Shown piece by piece: positions 11,930 to 22,473 of a stretch of DNA of 64,000 nucleotides (positions are counted from its first letter, which is position 1; each line of letters opens with the position of its first letter). The position numbers and the translations under genes are program-made. The stretch lies in assembly GCA_019188255.1 (NCBI GenBank), contig JAETXT010000003.1:5890001-5954000 (forward strand), given 5' to 3'. The notes beneath the pieces were generated by a model. The model saw only the letters and a list, made by a program, of their open reading frames with translations, was not told the DNA's origin and did no database searches. The DNA comes from Verticillium longisporum (lineage: Eukaryota; Ascomycota; Sordariomycetes; Glomerellales; Plectosphaerellaceae).

Positions 11930-13666
11930 ATGGCGACCAGCTTCTCTATACAACCTATTGGCCGCTTCTACAGCGCCAGCCAACCTGTCAAGCGACCAAA
12001 GGTCCGTCAATGTCCCTTGCTCGAGGATGCCGTCACATCAGTCCCGGGCGTATGATGCAGCCACTAATAAACATCAACCAGGAATTCGCCTGCTTCTCAT
12101 ACGACGACAATCATGAGTTCCACCTTGACGACTCATCTATGCGCTACTATTACAATCCCACTATAGGCGCCGACTTGTCCAAGGGCTACGATACCTTTGT
12201 CAAAGCGGACGAGTCTGGCGATGAGCACCTCGTCAGTCTGCTCAAGACCATCCAGGCTCATGAGCAGAAGTCGGGACAGAAGATTGATGCTCAGCTCGTC
12301 ACATGGAGGGGCATGATGACCAAGGTACGCCTCAAATTCCTGTGTCGTTCTTTTGAACGTTCTGTTTCTGACGAATGAACCATAAGATCATGAGCACGCC
12401 GTTTGACGACCGCGACGGGTGAGACGACCGTCAAGGACGGGAGGGCGACGCAGCTGATGACCCACCAGGTTCGAGATGAACGCGACTCTTTACCAAGTGC
12501 GCCAGCCTTCCCGACCATCTCTTGTGTGACTCTCCACTGACGTTCCTAGGATTGCATGTAGGAACAAGCCCCTAGACGTGAGTGTGAGGACCGGCTCATG
12601 ACTTACACGACGTAGCTTCATCGAGGAGAACAACGCCTACAAGAAGGCGTCTCAGCAGCAGCAGAACGCCCAACAACGACGCGGGCCCCATGCGCCAGAA
12701 GTCATGCAGTTCTGGGGTGCGCTCTTCTCCCTGTCCTGGGGGTTACCCAAGCCGTTCCGGCTGGCTGACTCCTTTGCAGGCTACAAGTTTGAGACTCTAG
12801 CGACCCTCCCTAAGCCTTGGGGCGACACACCGCGCGAGTACATCGAGAACCGCGAGGACGAAGTCGTCAACAACAAGGCCCAGTACTGCTCCGTCGTCCG
12901 CACCGGCATCGGCGCGACGACCATCTGTATCGGCGGCGAGGTCGACGCCAGTAAGTCTTCCTTGCCTCTGGTGTTTCCCCTGGTTCCCCCTGCCATCCCC
13001 CTTCCCCGAACCATCAGACCAAGCAACCCCGATCGTCTGATCAGGCTGACATGCCACCCCCTCCTCGCTCAGTCTGGGACTCGAAGCCCGCGCAGCCCGG
13101 CACCCCATCAACTGGGTCGTGCTCAAGACGTCCGTCGTCATTCGCTCCGACCGCGACGCCGCCACCTTTGACCGCAAGCTCCTCAAGTTCTGGCTGCAGT
13201 CCTTCCTCCTCGGCGTCCCGCGCATCATCGTCGGCTTCCGCACCCACGCCGGCATCCTCGCGCGCGTCCAAGAGATCCAGACGGCCGAGATTCCCGACAC
13301 GATTGCCCGGAGGCCGAATCCGCCGTGGAACGGGGACATGTGCGTCAACTTTGCGGGCGAGTTTCTCGACTGTAGGTCTCCTCTTCTCTTCTCTATCGGG
13401 GTGCCTGCCTCTTTTCCTGTCCCCCCTTTCTTTAGCGTTTTTCGTGCCGAGGCTATTATCTATCGATCGCCCACTGACGCGAACGGACAGGGCTCCGGCA
13501 GACGATCAATGACGATGGCGTGTGGAGGATACGCAGGAAGCCCGGGTCGCCGACCATCGAGGTCTTCCGCATCGAGGAGGCGGGCCACGGCGAGATCCTC
13601 ACGGACGAGTTTATAAACTGGCGGATCAAGCTGTCTCTAGGACCTCCTCCAGCCGAAACAGAGTGA
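11930..13666 (+). CDS. rai1: Rai1/DXO-family decapping and pyrophosphohydrolase enzyme, one apparent frameshift
   Basis: Partner of the nuclear 5'-3' exonuclease Rat1; the family removes defective or non-canonical caps and 5' triphosphates. Nine exons are inferred: 11930-12001, 12082-12324, 12387-12418, 12469-12496, 12550-12557, 12616-12716, 12780-12950, 13073-13371 and 13491-13666, about 376 residues if the frame is continuous. Exon 5 is only 8 nt and is required to read DCIFIEENN. Landmarks are ATSFSIQPIGRFY at the start, WRGMMTK, YKFETL, the metal motif GGEVDA, FWLQSFLLGVPRIIVGFRT and WRIRRKPGSP. The frame slips by one base at the C4 run 13103-13106, between the conserved PAQPGTP and NW-V-LKT segments, which looks like a homopolymer undercall. 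The usual ELKT metal-binding motif reads VLKT here. Identification is secure; functionality rests on those two points. Confidence 0.9.
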
Positions 13667-14209
13667 TACCAAACGTTCAAGCCCCCTTCCATCTGAATGA
13701 CCCCTTAAAGTTTCCACCTCGCTAGAGACGGTAATTCACGATACATGCGCACAGGACCAAAGTCTCAGGGAACGTCTCTCATTCCAACTACCTAATGCTA
13801 TGCTAAAAAAATCTCAATCGCGAACCGCGAGGTATCTGTTACACCATCCCCTGAACGCCAGCAGACCACATAGTCGTACAGCCAAAGCAAAAACACACAT
13901 CGAACCATGCAAAAACTCATGGACTCGTCAGAAAACCAGCACTCCGCCTTGCCTCTCCGTATCGATGCGCTCAAACAGAAAAACAAAAACTCTCAAATAC
14001 CACGACATCCAAAAATCGAATGTCCAAAAATAATAAGGGAAAGAAGAAGGAGAAACAAAATGGGACGGAATGTGAACCAATCGCACATCCGCAAATGCTT
14101 TTGTGTATGCTTCCGAAACCTGGTATGCTGTTCATGCCGTGGTCTTACACATTTCGAATACAGCCTCATCTCTCACGCACGCGCGAGAAAGAGGCACCGT
14201 CAAGCACGC
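13667..14209. other. Intergenic region between convergent rai1 and the GCK kinase
   Basis: A 543-bp stretch between the 3' ends of convergent genes. It is A-rich on the plus strand (several poly-A-like tracts at 13970-14060) and should hold both 3' UTRs. An open frame at 13907-14668 overlaps the kinase antisense and is not a gene. Confidence 0.5.
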
Positions 14210-16213
14210 TCACACAGCCGGCCAGCGCAGGCGCAGACCGTCCGTCCAGCGGCTGTAGAGAACATCAGACAACTGCTTGCAGTGCTCCATGCCGGGCCGG
14301 GCCTCACGTCCGGGATACTTGGCCTCCAGGGCAAACTTCTCCTTCTCGGGGTCAGCGGCAGCGAGCTCGCCGTTTCGTCGTCTGTGGCTCTTGAGGTGGG
14401 GGTTGTTGGCCGCCATGACCAGCTTTGCCGGGCTGCCACTGGGCGCCGGCGTCGCGCCTCGGTTGATGATGACGGTACCCTGAGGGGTACCATCCGAAGG
14501 CATCTTGATGGACTGCTGCGGCGTGAAGGCGTTGTGCAGCCTGTTGTCCTGCGATACAGCCGACATGAGGTTGCGCATCAAGTGGTAGGCGCCCTCAGGG
14601 TCTACGGCGTCGAGGTTGGCAAATGCGTCGCTAAGCTTTGCCAGGGCCTCCCGCTTGTGCATGGCTGATGTTTGGGCGTGTAGTTCGGCCAGCGTCGGGT
14701 CGAGGGCCTTGTTGTACAGGCGGCGTCCGAGCAATGCCTCCTTGCTGGTAGCCTCGGCAGGACCCATGATGCTGGGTGGTCGGTTCTCGTTGTTGGGCGC
14801 GGCTTCGGCGGGCGATCCGTTCAGGTGACCAGACGTCGAGCTGTCAGAAGGAACACGGCGGAACAGGCGCATGGTAGATCCCGAGTTACCATATGACATG
14901 TCGGGTTGCAATGGGCGTCTGGCGACGGTGGAACGCGGCGATCCATTCGTCTGGGTGTGGCTGACAGAGGGCTGGCGGCGGGCTGTCGTCTTGCGCATGG
15001 TCTGAGGAGCTGGTGATGAAGGGCCGAGAGGGCCATCCTTGAGATCGAGCTTGCGCATGGCTTCTTCAGTCGAGAAGATGGACGAAGGCTTGCGAGACTT
15101 GACTGTTGGCCTCTTGGGCAGGACTGACTTGACCGTGTCAAATACCCACTCGTCTGCGTCGTCCTTCGGAGAGATTGTGTGGAGAGTCTCCTGGTAGAAG
15201 GTGGGGTGGGACTTGCGCTGCTGGTTGACGTCCCACGTCTGCCTCCGCTGAATGAGCTCTTGAAGAGCCTCGACCTTGCCGGCGGAGCGGATAAAGCGGT
15301 GCTTCAGCAGCTCCTTGGCGGTGGGTCGGCGCTCTGTGTCCTTGACCAGACACTGCGCGATGAAGTCTTTGAATTCGCGGCTAAAGTTGCCCTCAAGCCG
15401 GGGAGGCGAGTTCTTGGGAATATGGAAGAGGACCTTCATGGGGTGAATGTGGGCCAGGGGTGGCTCGCCGTTGGCCATCTCCATGGCCGTGATACCCAGG
15501 GACCAGATGTCGGCCTTGAAGCCGTATCCATCCTGCTGGATGACCTCTGGTGCCATCCAGAAAGGCGTGCCGACAAAGGTATTTCGTTGAGACTTGATGT
15601 TGGTCAATTGTGCGGCAACACCAAAGTCGGCAAGCTTGACCTTGCCGACCTCGGAAAGGAGAACATTGGCAGCCTTGATGTCTCGGTGAATCTTGCCCTC
15701 AGCGTGCAGGTATTCGAGACCGCGCAGAAGCTCGCGGCAGATGATGGCGATGTGGCCTTCGGAAAAGTTGTCTGGTTTGAGCTGAGTGTGTCAGTACAAG
15801 AGGGAGAGAAAAAGACCGATGATAAGTAGACTTGAAACTCACCAGATCCAAGCAAGAGCCTCCACCGAGGTACTCCATGACGATCCACAGCTTGTGGCCT
15901 CGGAGGAAGCTGCCTTTGTATTGTGTAACGAATGAACTGGCGCAGGTGCTGAGCACAGCAATCTCGCCCTGGATTTCTTGGATATCATCTTCGCTGGATT
16001 CGAGATCGATCTAAAGATTCTGGATCAGCCATGCCCGCGGGAGAGGGAGGGAAATGGTGGTTGACGTACATGCTTGATGGCGACGGTCTCGCCGGTAGCC
16101 TTCTCAATGGCCTTGTAGACAACGCCAAAACTGCCACGACCCAGCTCCTCGAGAACCTGGTAGTGCTCAGCGACGCCCTCGTCGGGCATCGTGTTCATCC
16201 TCCTGGTCGTCAT
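14210..16213 (-). CDS. STE20-family protein kinase of the GCK-III group (Sid1/Mst3-like)
   Basis: Germinal-centre kinase. In fungi GCK-III kinases act upstream of NDR kinases in septation (SIN) and polarity (MOR) networks. Three exons on the minus strand (16213-16070, 16010-15843, 15781-14210) give 627 residues. The kinase domain spans about residues 15-270 and is complete: [52 protein letters not shown]. The C-terminal half is Ser/Pro-rich and disordered except for a short conserved helical segment near the end ([23 protein letters not shown] written as separate pieces [10 protein letters not shown] and DPEGAYHLM). An in-frame ATG exists 19 codons upstream (16270); 16213 is preferred because the extra residues look like leader. 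I cannot separate Sid1 from its paralogue Mst1 by eye. Confidence 0.88.
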
Positions 16214-16573
16214 TTTGGGCGATATGTGGAGGTGGAGGTTCGAGTGATGGGCACCTTTTTTAGAGGTCAATGGATGCAGAGAGAGACGAGACAGGCAACC
16301 TCGATCGCACAGGCAGCTGGCTTTGACGCAACAGCAATTGGCGGGGTGGCTCGGCTTGAGGTTGTAGAGATGGTCGAGCGAAAGATCGTTACTATGGGCC
16401 TGGCAGTGGACGAGGTTGTTTTAATGGAAGGGAACCCAGGCTTCCCAGGTTCGAGGACCGGGTTCAGCACAGGCGAACTGGGTCGTTCTGGTTGTCCGGG
16501 AGAGCGAGCAGGGACCCTGCAGTCGGCGTGTCGGATCTGAGGTTTGGCGGGTGCATGTGCTGGGACAACGGCC

Positions 16574-16588
16574 GGGGGGGGGGGGGGG
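16574..16588. repeat. Poly-G tract of 15 bases
   Basis: Fifteen consecutive G residues on the plus strand, upstream of the GCK kinase start. Seen directly. Such tracts can form G-quadruplexes and are length-unstable in replication and sequencing. Confidence 0.9.
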
Positions 16589-16680
16589 CGGTTTGATGGA
16601 AGCTTGGGCCCTTTGTTTACTTTGCTTCCGTTTCGGTATAGCTCTGACGTCTGGGCTTTCTCTGGGAGGGGCGATCGTGC

Positions 16681-16700
16681 GCTGTGCTGTGCTGTGCTGT
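16681..16700. repeat. GCTGT pentanucleotide microsatellite, four copies
   Basis: Four perfect tandem copies of GCTGT in the divergent promoter region between the kinase and cyk3. Seen directly. Confidence 0.85.
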
Positions 16701-16997
16701 GTCTTGTGGGACGGGACAGCAAGCAGGCCCTGGCCCAAAGGAAGGAAAAAATGAAAGAGGTGATTCACGTCGGTGCAAAAATGAGCAAAAAGGGTGTGCA
16801 GGAGCAATATATCATGGAGTTGACTGCTTCGGGGCCTGCCACAGATAAAGGCGGCCACGCTGCAGAGACCAGACGGCCTTGATGCAGACCCCTATGGACG
16901 ACAGATGGTCATTTGCATTCCAGTCGAATGCAACGGTCCGATTGATGGCATCCAAACGGCCCATTTCCACAGGGCACTCACTCAACTCTGCGCCATA

Positions 16998-17050
16998 GCT
17001 GCTGGTGCATGCTGCATTTTGCTGCTGGTGCATCCTGCATCTTGCTGCTG
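16998..17050. repeat. 23-nt tandem repeat, two copies plus partial
   Basis: Two near-identical 23-nt units (16998-17020 and 17021-17043, two mismatches) followed by seven bases of a third. The unit begins GCTGCTGGTGCAT. Seen directly; lies about 700 bp upstream of cyk3. Confidence 0.85.
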
Positions 17051-17744
17051 GGTAGCGCCCACATACCATAAATCCTTGGAAGAAACCGGGGGTGGGGCCG
17101 GGGCCTGCCACCTGCCGGCCAACCGCCCAGTAACGAAGCTCACGCTAACGTGGACACCGACACATCAGAAACCGTCGCCCCGTCAACGAGCCCCTCTGTT
17201 TGTTGGCAGCAGGCCCAGCAAGAAGAGGCAGGATCAGAGCATGGTCAGAGCGAAGCAGGCACAGCACCCGTAGCTCATAGCATCAGCCTCGTCCCCGTGC
17301 CCATCTCCATCACCTCCCCCCCCTTCGCTTCGCTTGCTCATCTAATTCCACGACACCGCCAAACCTTCTCTTTCTGGCATTGGCACCGTCGCGTCAGAGG
17401 TTGTATATCCCACTTTGCTCATACCTGGCCTGCCTACATACCACACTGGTCAGGTTTCTACGTCGACAGGGTCGTCGTGACGCTCGCCCTTTGCGCAGCC
17501 TGTCTCTTCCTCTCGACCATTTGGCAGCTATGCTTGCTGTAGTGTATTGCGACTGTTGAATCTTCGCTGCCTCTCCAGTCGCACGCTTTGCTCTTCACCG
17601 CTTCGCCCATTGCGGCCTCACCGACATTTTTATTACGTTGGGCTGCCATCGAGAACCGGCCACGCCTAAAATCAACAACCATCATCTCGGCAACTCCCCT
17701 CTGAGGAGGCCGCGAGAGATCTTTCTCTCCATCAGCTCCCCGAG

Positions 17745-20700
17745 ATGGTGCTCGCACCGCCGCCGCTGCCCACGCAGTTTCCCTGCTGGTGCCGAGCAGT
17801 CTACTCCTGGGGAGGCGAGGTCAGTTCGAGACCTGTGCACGGCGCCCTACTGTCTCGTGGCGTTTGATTGCTAATACTTCAGCCCAGTCGAAACGCGACC
17901 TTGGCTTCATCGAAGGCGACTTGATCGAATGCCTCAACGCCGGAGACGGCTCATGGTGGACGGGCAAGCTATGGCGCGACAGGAGGACCGTCGGCGTCTT
18001 CCCTTCCAACTTTGTCGAACTACTACCGCCCAACTTCCGCCCGACGACGAGATCCGTCAGCCCGCTGCCCGACAACGCGCCCAGTCCCAAGCCTGTGCCC
18101 CAAAATCCAAGACGTTCCGCAAGCCCTTTGAGGCATACGCCAAAGCGCCTCACTACACGTCGGCGAAGCAGCCAGAGGTCGTCCGAGAGAGCCCGCACAC
18201 ACGCGCCCGTGACAACTCGGCAAGCTCGTACCAGCCTCCCGCCCACGTTGGCCGATCCCCATCGCCAGCGCCACCGCTGCAGCATCACAGGAGCTACGAC
18301 GCCAGAGCGCCGCCGCCTGCCCCTCATCAGCAGTACGGCAGCTACAATTCACGCGCGCCTTCACCCGCGCCACCGCCGCAACAGCAGCATCGCTACGACT
18401 ACAGAGCTGCCTCGCCCGCACCTCCCCAGCAGAGGAGCTATGACTTCAGAGCCGCCTCGCCAGCGCCTCCTCAACCGAGGAGCTACGACTTCCGAGCTGC
18501 TTCGCCAGCTCCACCTCCCCAGAGGAATCATGACTTCCGAGCTGCTTCCCCCGCTCCCCCTCAACAACAACACAGGAACGACTTCCGGGTAGCATCACCA
18601 GCCCCACCGCATCACGTTGGCTACGGATCGCGAGCGCCATCGCCTGCCCCGCCGCAAGCTTATCAACAACACCCTAGAGCCCTCTCGCCAGCACCTCCGC
18701 CACAGGACTATCACAGGGCTGCATCTCCTGCACCACCGCCTCCGTCACACCATCACCACGGCAGCTACGGATCTCGCGCGCCATCTCCTGCGCCTTCGTT
18801 CGGATACAACCACCACTCGCGGGCTCCGTCCCCAGCCCCGCCTCTGGCACGCAGTGTGTCACCGGTTCCTTCTTTCATCGACACGTATCACAAGGAGACG
18901 TACGATGAGCCAGCACGCGAAGATTCACCGCCACCACCACCTCCACCCCCCCATCGTCACGTCAATGCCTCCCGCAACAGCTTTCACCCCAGCCAAGGAT
19001 CTCGATACGCCGGCGGTGGGAGACAAGGCTCGAACCTATCCTATGAGCACCGCCAAGACGGACTGCAGACCCCTCGAATGCCGTCACCCTGCCCTCCATC
19101 ACCTGGTGGCAGCCACATGACGCCGTCACCTCTCCGGGAAGCCATGGATGGTGTCATTGAGCAACTTGATGCCTTGGGTATGCCTAGGGACACAAGGACC
19201 CCCGAACCCGCACCGCTTGATCCCTGGTCTCCAGAGTGTTTTGACATGGTCAGCCACCGTGCAAGAAACAAGGCTGCCCAGCGTCCCCAGACGTCCATGG
19301 GACTGGGTCATCAAGATGAGGGCTACGAGACCTGGAGCGGAGGATCCTCGCAGGAGGCTTCTTATCAGAACGGCCAGCGAGTGGATGCACACGACGCGCC
19401 ACAGCTCTGCAACTATGACGAACGTGTGGAAACTCTACTACAAGGCATGCAGCACAGCAACAGCACAACCAGTCACGATGAGCCCCCGCCCCCGCCACCA
19501 AAGGGCAACCTATAACAACGACCAAAGTCATCCATGGGCGAGGCTCCTGCCCCGGAGAAGAAAGTGCGGACTCGAAAGTCAGCTTACGATGTTGGTCGAA
19601 ATGTCCTAGGCCGCTCCTTTACAACCAAGACTAACTCCACGAGCGCATCTTCCGGTAACCAGAGCGCGACGACGCAAAGCACGAATAGGAGCCTGATGAG
19701 CGGCGTATCGGCCGGTGCTATCAGCGCGACCAGTGCCGGCAGCCTAGCCAGAAAGAATGAGAGACGAGAACGCGCCCAGAGCGCCCTCGGCGTTCGAGAC
19801 CTCGATATAGACCGACCCGACAGCCCTTTTACTGGCGTGACATACCACAGCAGTCACGCATCCGATGCATCCCGACCAAAATCGCAAGCAGGTTTCAACG
19901 ACGAGATGGGCTCTGGCCTTGGTGGGCTTGTGCAGCCTAGAGCGCCGAAACGCAGCCTGTTCAAGAAGCTCTTCGACACAGCAAAGACTGGCGTGGCCAC
20001 CAGCCGTAGCAACCTGGGGTCCGGCGCCGATTCGGCCAGGCCATCACCCTTTTCCCGCTCGACGACCGCAGTCTCCCCTGCAACCTCTGGAATGTCCTCC
20101 ATGACAGGTCTTGGCAGCTCATCACTCGGCAGGAATGCTGCCAAGGAGATGGGCTTGGGGTCTGGGGTAGACTGGGTCCAGGTCCGCCGAGACATCAATC
20201 GCTCCAACTCGCTGAGCAAGATTGAGCGCCACGAGCGCCAAGATCGGTGCCAAATGCTTGACCACCCCGCTCTCAACCCCGTAGACGAACTCTACCAGGG
20301 TGCCGAGGGTGACGAAGGCGCGAATGGCATGCCTGTTGACGATCCAATCGACTACCAGTCTATCAACCTCAGTCAGGTCGACAAGAGCACTCGCTTTAGC
20401 AGCAGTCTACCTCCGCTTACAACAGCCGTCACCTTGGCAACATCCTATGTCTGCCGTCCGTATCGCAGCGACGTCCAGCGCATGCGCGCCATCTTCTCCT
20501 GGGTCTCGGAGAGGATAGCTTGGGAAGAAGACTTTGAGGGCGAAATTGACACAAGGCGCGTCATTCAAAGCAAGCGAGCCTGCGCCGAAGAGTATGCTGT
20601 CTTGGTAATGGAGATGTGTGCCGCCGTGGGCATCGAGTGCGAGGTAGTCCGCGGGTACCTCAAAACACCGGGCGAAACGCCAGATTTTGGCATCATGCCC

Positions 20701-21837
20701 CGGTCCAACCACTGGTGGAACGCAGTCCTGGTCGACAACGAGTGGCGTATGGTTGATTGTTGTCTCGCCAGCCCCTCCAACCCCCGCCGGCATCTCTACT
20801 CTGGTGCTGGCAATTCAGCCGCCGACTCGTGGTGGTTCCTCACTCGCCCGACCCAGCTGTGCTGGACGCACATTCCTGAGCACCATGAGCAGCAACACAT
20901 TTGCCCACCGCAGGCGCACGAGGTGTTGCTCAACCTGCCCTGTGCGTGTTCACCGTACTTCAAGAACATGATGCAGATGGTGGACTACAACACCTCTCTT
21001 ACACGCATTGAAGACCTCGAGATGGTGCACATCAAGTTCAATGTACCAGCCGATGTCGAAGTGGCTGCCGAAGTCGAGGTGCGTGCATACATCCGGGACC
21101 AAGACGGCGATGTGTTTGAGAGCGGCGAAATGGTCAAGAAGAGGGCCCTGGCGCAGGCCGAGTGGTCCAACGGATACAAGCGATACACTGTCAAGGCGCT
21201 GCTGCCTGGTGACGAGGGTCAAGGGGTCCTCAAGATCTACGCAGGCAAGCGTGGGCTGATGCACAGCATCAAGGACATTCCCCATCCCATGGCCTTTGCT
21301 CTGCCCATTACACACACGGGCGAGAACCCGCCCTATGATTTCGTCACAAGGCATCCGACGCCGCACGCTCAACGACACGACATTTACGTTGTCCAGCCAC
21401 AGTGCCAGCGGCTGGCGCTCAACAATACCTTCGTGTTCGCCATCAGACAGCACCCGAGCTCGGCTATCGTGGACTCGATCATGACGCCGGCGTCGAACCC
21501 GGGATGCGCGAGCCCCATACCGTTCGCTCGGCCAAGTTCTGCTATGAGCATGACCGCTTCCAGCGCCAGTGGGTCGAACCCCAGTACCGTCAGTGGCAAC
21601 AAGCCGGCCAAGCTCGCCATCCAAACGCCGGCGGGCAAGATTCTGCGCTTGATGCGCAAGGACGACCGCAAGGGTATCGGTGTCGGTGGCCGCAACACGA
21701 GGGACGAGGAGGGCAGCGACGGGGGCACGTGGGAGACTATTATCAAGTGCTCGGAGAAGGGAGTTTGGAGGGGTCTGGTGCTGGCTGACCGCACTGCCCG
21801 CTGGTGTGTTTTTGCCGAATGGGTCTGCCTCGGATGA
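17745..21837 (+). CDS. cyk3: Cytokinesis protein Cyk3 (SH3 plus transglutaminase-like), apparent frameshift and in-frame stop
   Basis: Cyk3 localises to the division site and promotes septum formation through chitin synthase regulation and the actomyosin ring. Exon 1 is 17745-17819; the acceptor that restores the SH3 frame is at 17887, and exon 2 runs to 21837, about 1340 codons. Order: SH3 domain (residues about 8-75, ending VGVFPSNFVELL); a Pro-rich repeat array; a charged linker; a TGc domain at about 20380-20790 (CEVVRGYLKTPG, the His in SNHWWNAV, the Asp in WRMVDC); a conserved C-terminus to ARWCVFAEWVCL. As in known Cyk3, the TGc nucleophile Cys is not in place (Ala before EEYA), so it is probably non-enzymatic. 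Two breaks: one base appears lost near the C4/A4 run 18098-18105, before KSKTFRKPFEAYAK, and an in-frame TAA sits at 19513-19515 between PPPPPPKGNL and QRPKSSMGEAP. Both flanks of each break are conserved coding sequence. Confidence 0.88.
18240..18870 (+). repeat. Array of degenerate SPAPP-centred repeats inside cyk3
   Basis: About a dozen degenerate units of 14-22 residues share a core of Arg-Ala-(Ala/Pro)-Ser-Pro-Ala-Pro-Pro, often preceded by Tyr-Asp-Phe or Tyr-Gly-Ser. The DNA repeats are less perfect than the protein repeats, with varied codons, so this is an old array under protein-level constraint. The units are candidate SH3 ligands and proline-directed kinase sites. Confidence 0.85.
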
Positions 21838-22473
21838 TTCTGTTTCTGGCTTGCGTTGCGTTGTCGATTATCTGCATCATGAAAGCTGGAGGGAAGGCCA
21901 GGTCTCGGTGTCTGGGTCAACGGGATTTTCTGGGGTTTTCTGGGAACTCTCATGAGGAAGGCTGGGAATATTCTGCATGGTCGGGAGTTGGCGTCTGATT
22001 TGCGTTGCCATGTCCGACTTGCGTACAATAATGACTGGACTACCTGTACCATACTGGCAAGCAGCTGAGTACATGGCTGTCGCGATACATACAAAAGTTC
22101 AAACAACTACGCCTATGTGCTTGGTGATTCTGAGGTGTCCAGCTGTGAAAGACGAAGAAGAATAGAGAAAGTGTTTCTGCTTCTCCGCTCTGAATGCCCA
22201 TTGCCTGCGTGTCGCCCATGATCAAGCCCACCATGGCGATTCAATAGGGGTTGGTCCCCTTTTGGACAGTGTCGTCGCGAGCCTCTTGCGGTGGACCCCC
22301 GATAAGCGCTCTGGCCCGGATAACAAGAGTAAACAGAGGGGCAGCCCTTCACGTCAACTCATCACCTACCCAACCCTCCATCAAAAGCATGTGCATCACC
22401 ATCCCGGAAACATAACTTACAACGACATCATTCGCTCTATCGATTTATTCCATTTTCAACAAGGCGGCCCCAG
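21838..22473. other. Intergenic region downstream of cyk3
   Basis: A 636-bp spacer with no supportable gene. It holds the cyk3 3' UTR and the promoter of the small gene that starts at 22474. Confidence 0.5.

Larger units (their letters stand above)
16214..17744. other. Divergent promoter region between the GCK kinase and cyk3
   Basis: A 1.53-kb region with no supportable gene. It carries a 15-base G tract, a short GCTGT repeat and a 23-nt tandem repeat (listed separately). It presumably holds the promoters of both divergent genes, which both act in cell division. Confidence 0.5.

Noticed and set aside
13907..14668. 253-codon plus-strand frame over the end of the GCK kinase
   Set aside because: It overlaps the conserved kinase C-terminus antisense and starts in A-rich 3' UTR sequence. 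No protein resemblance.
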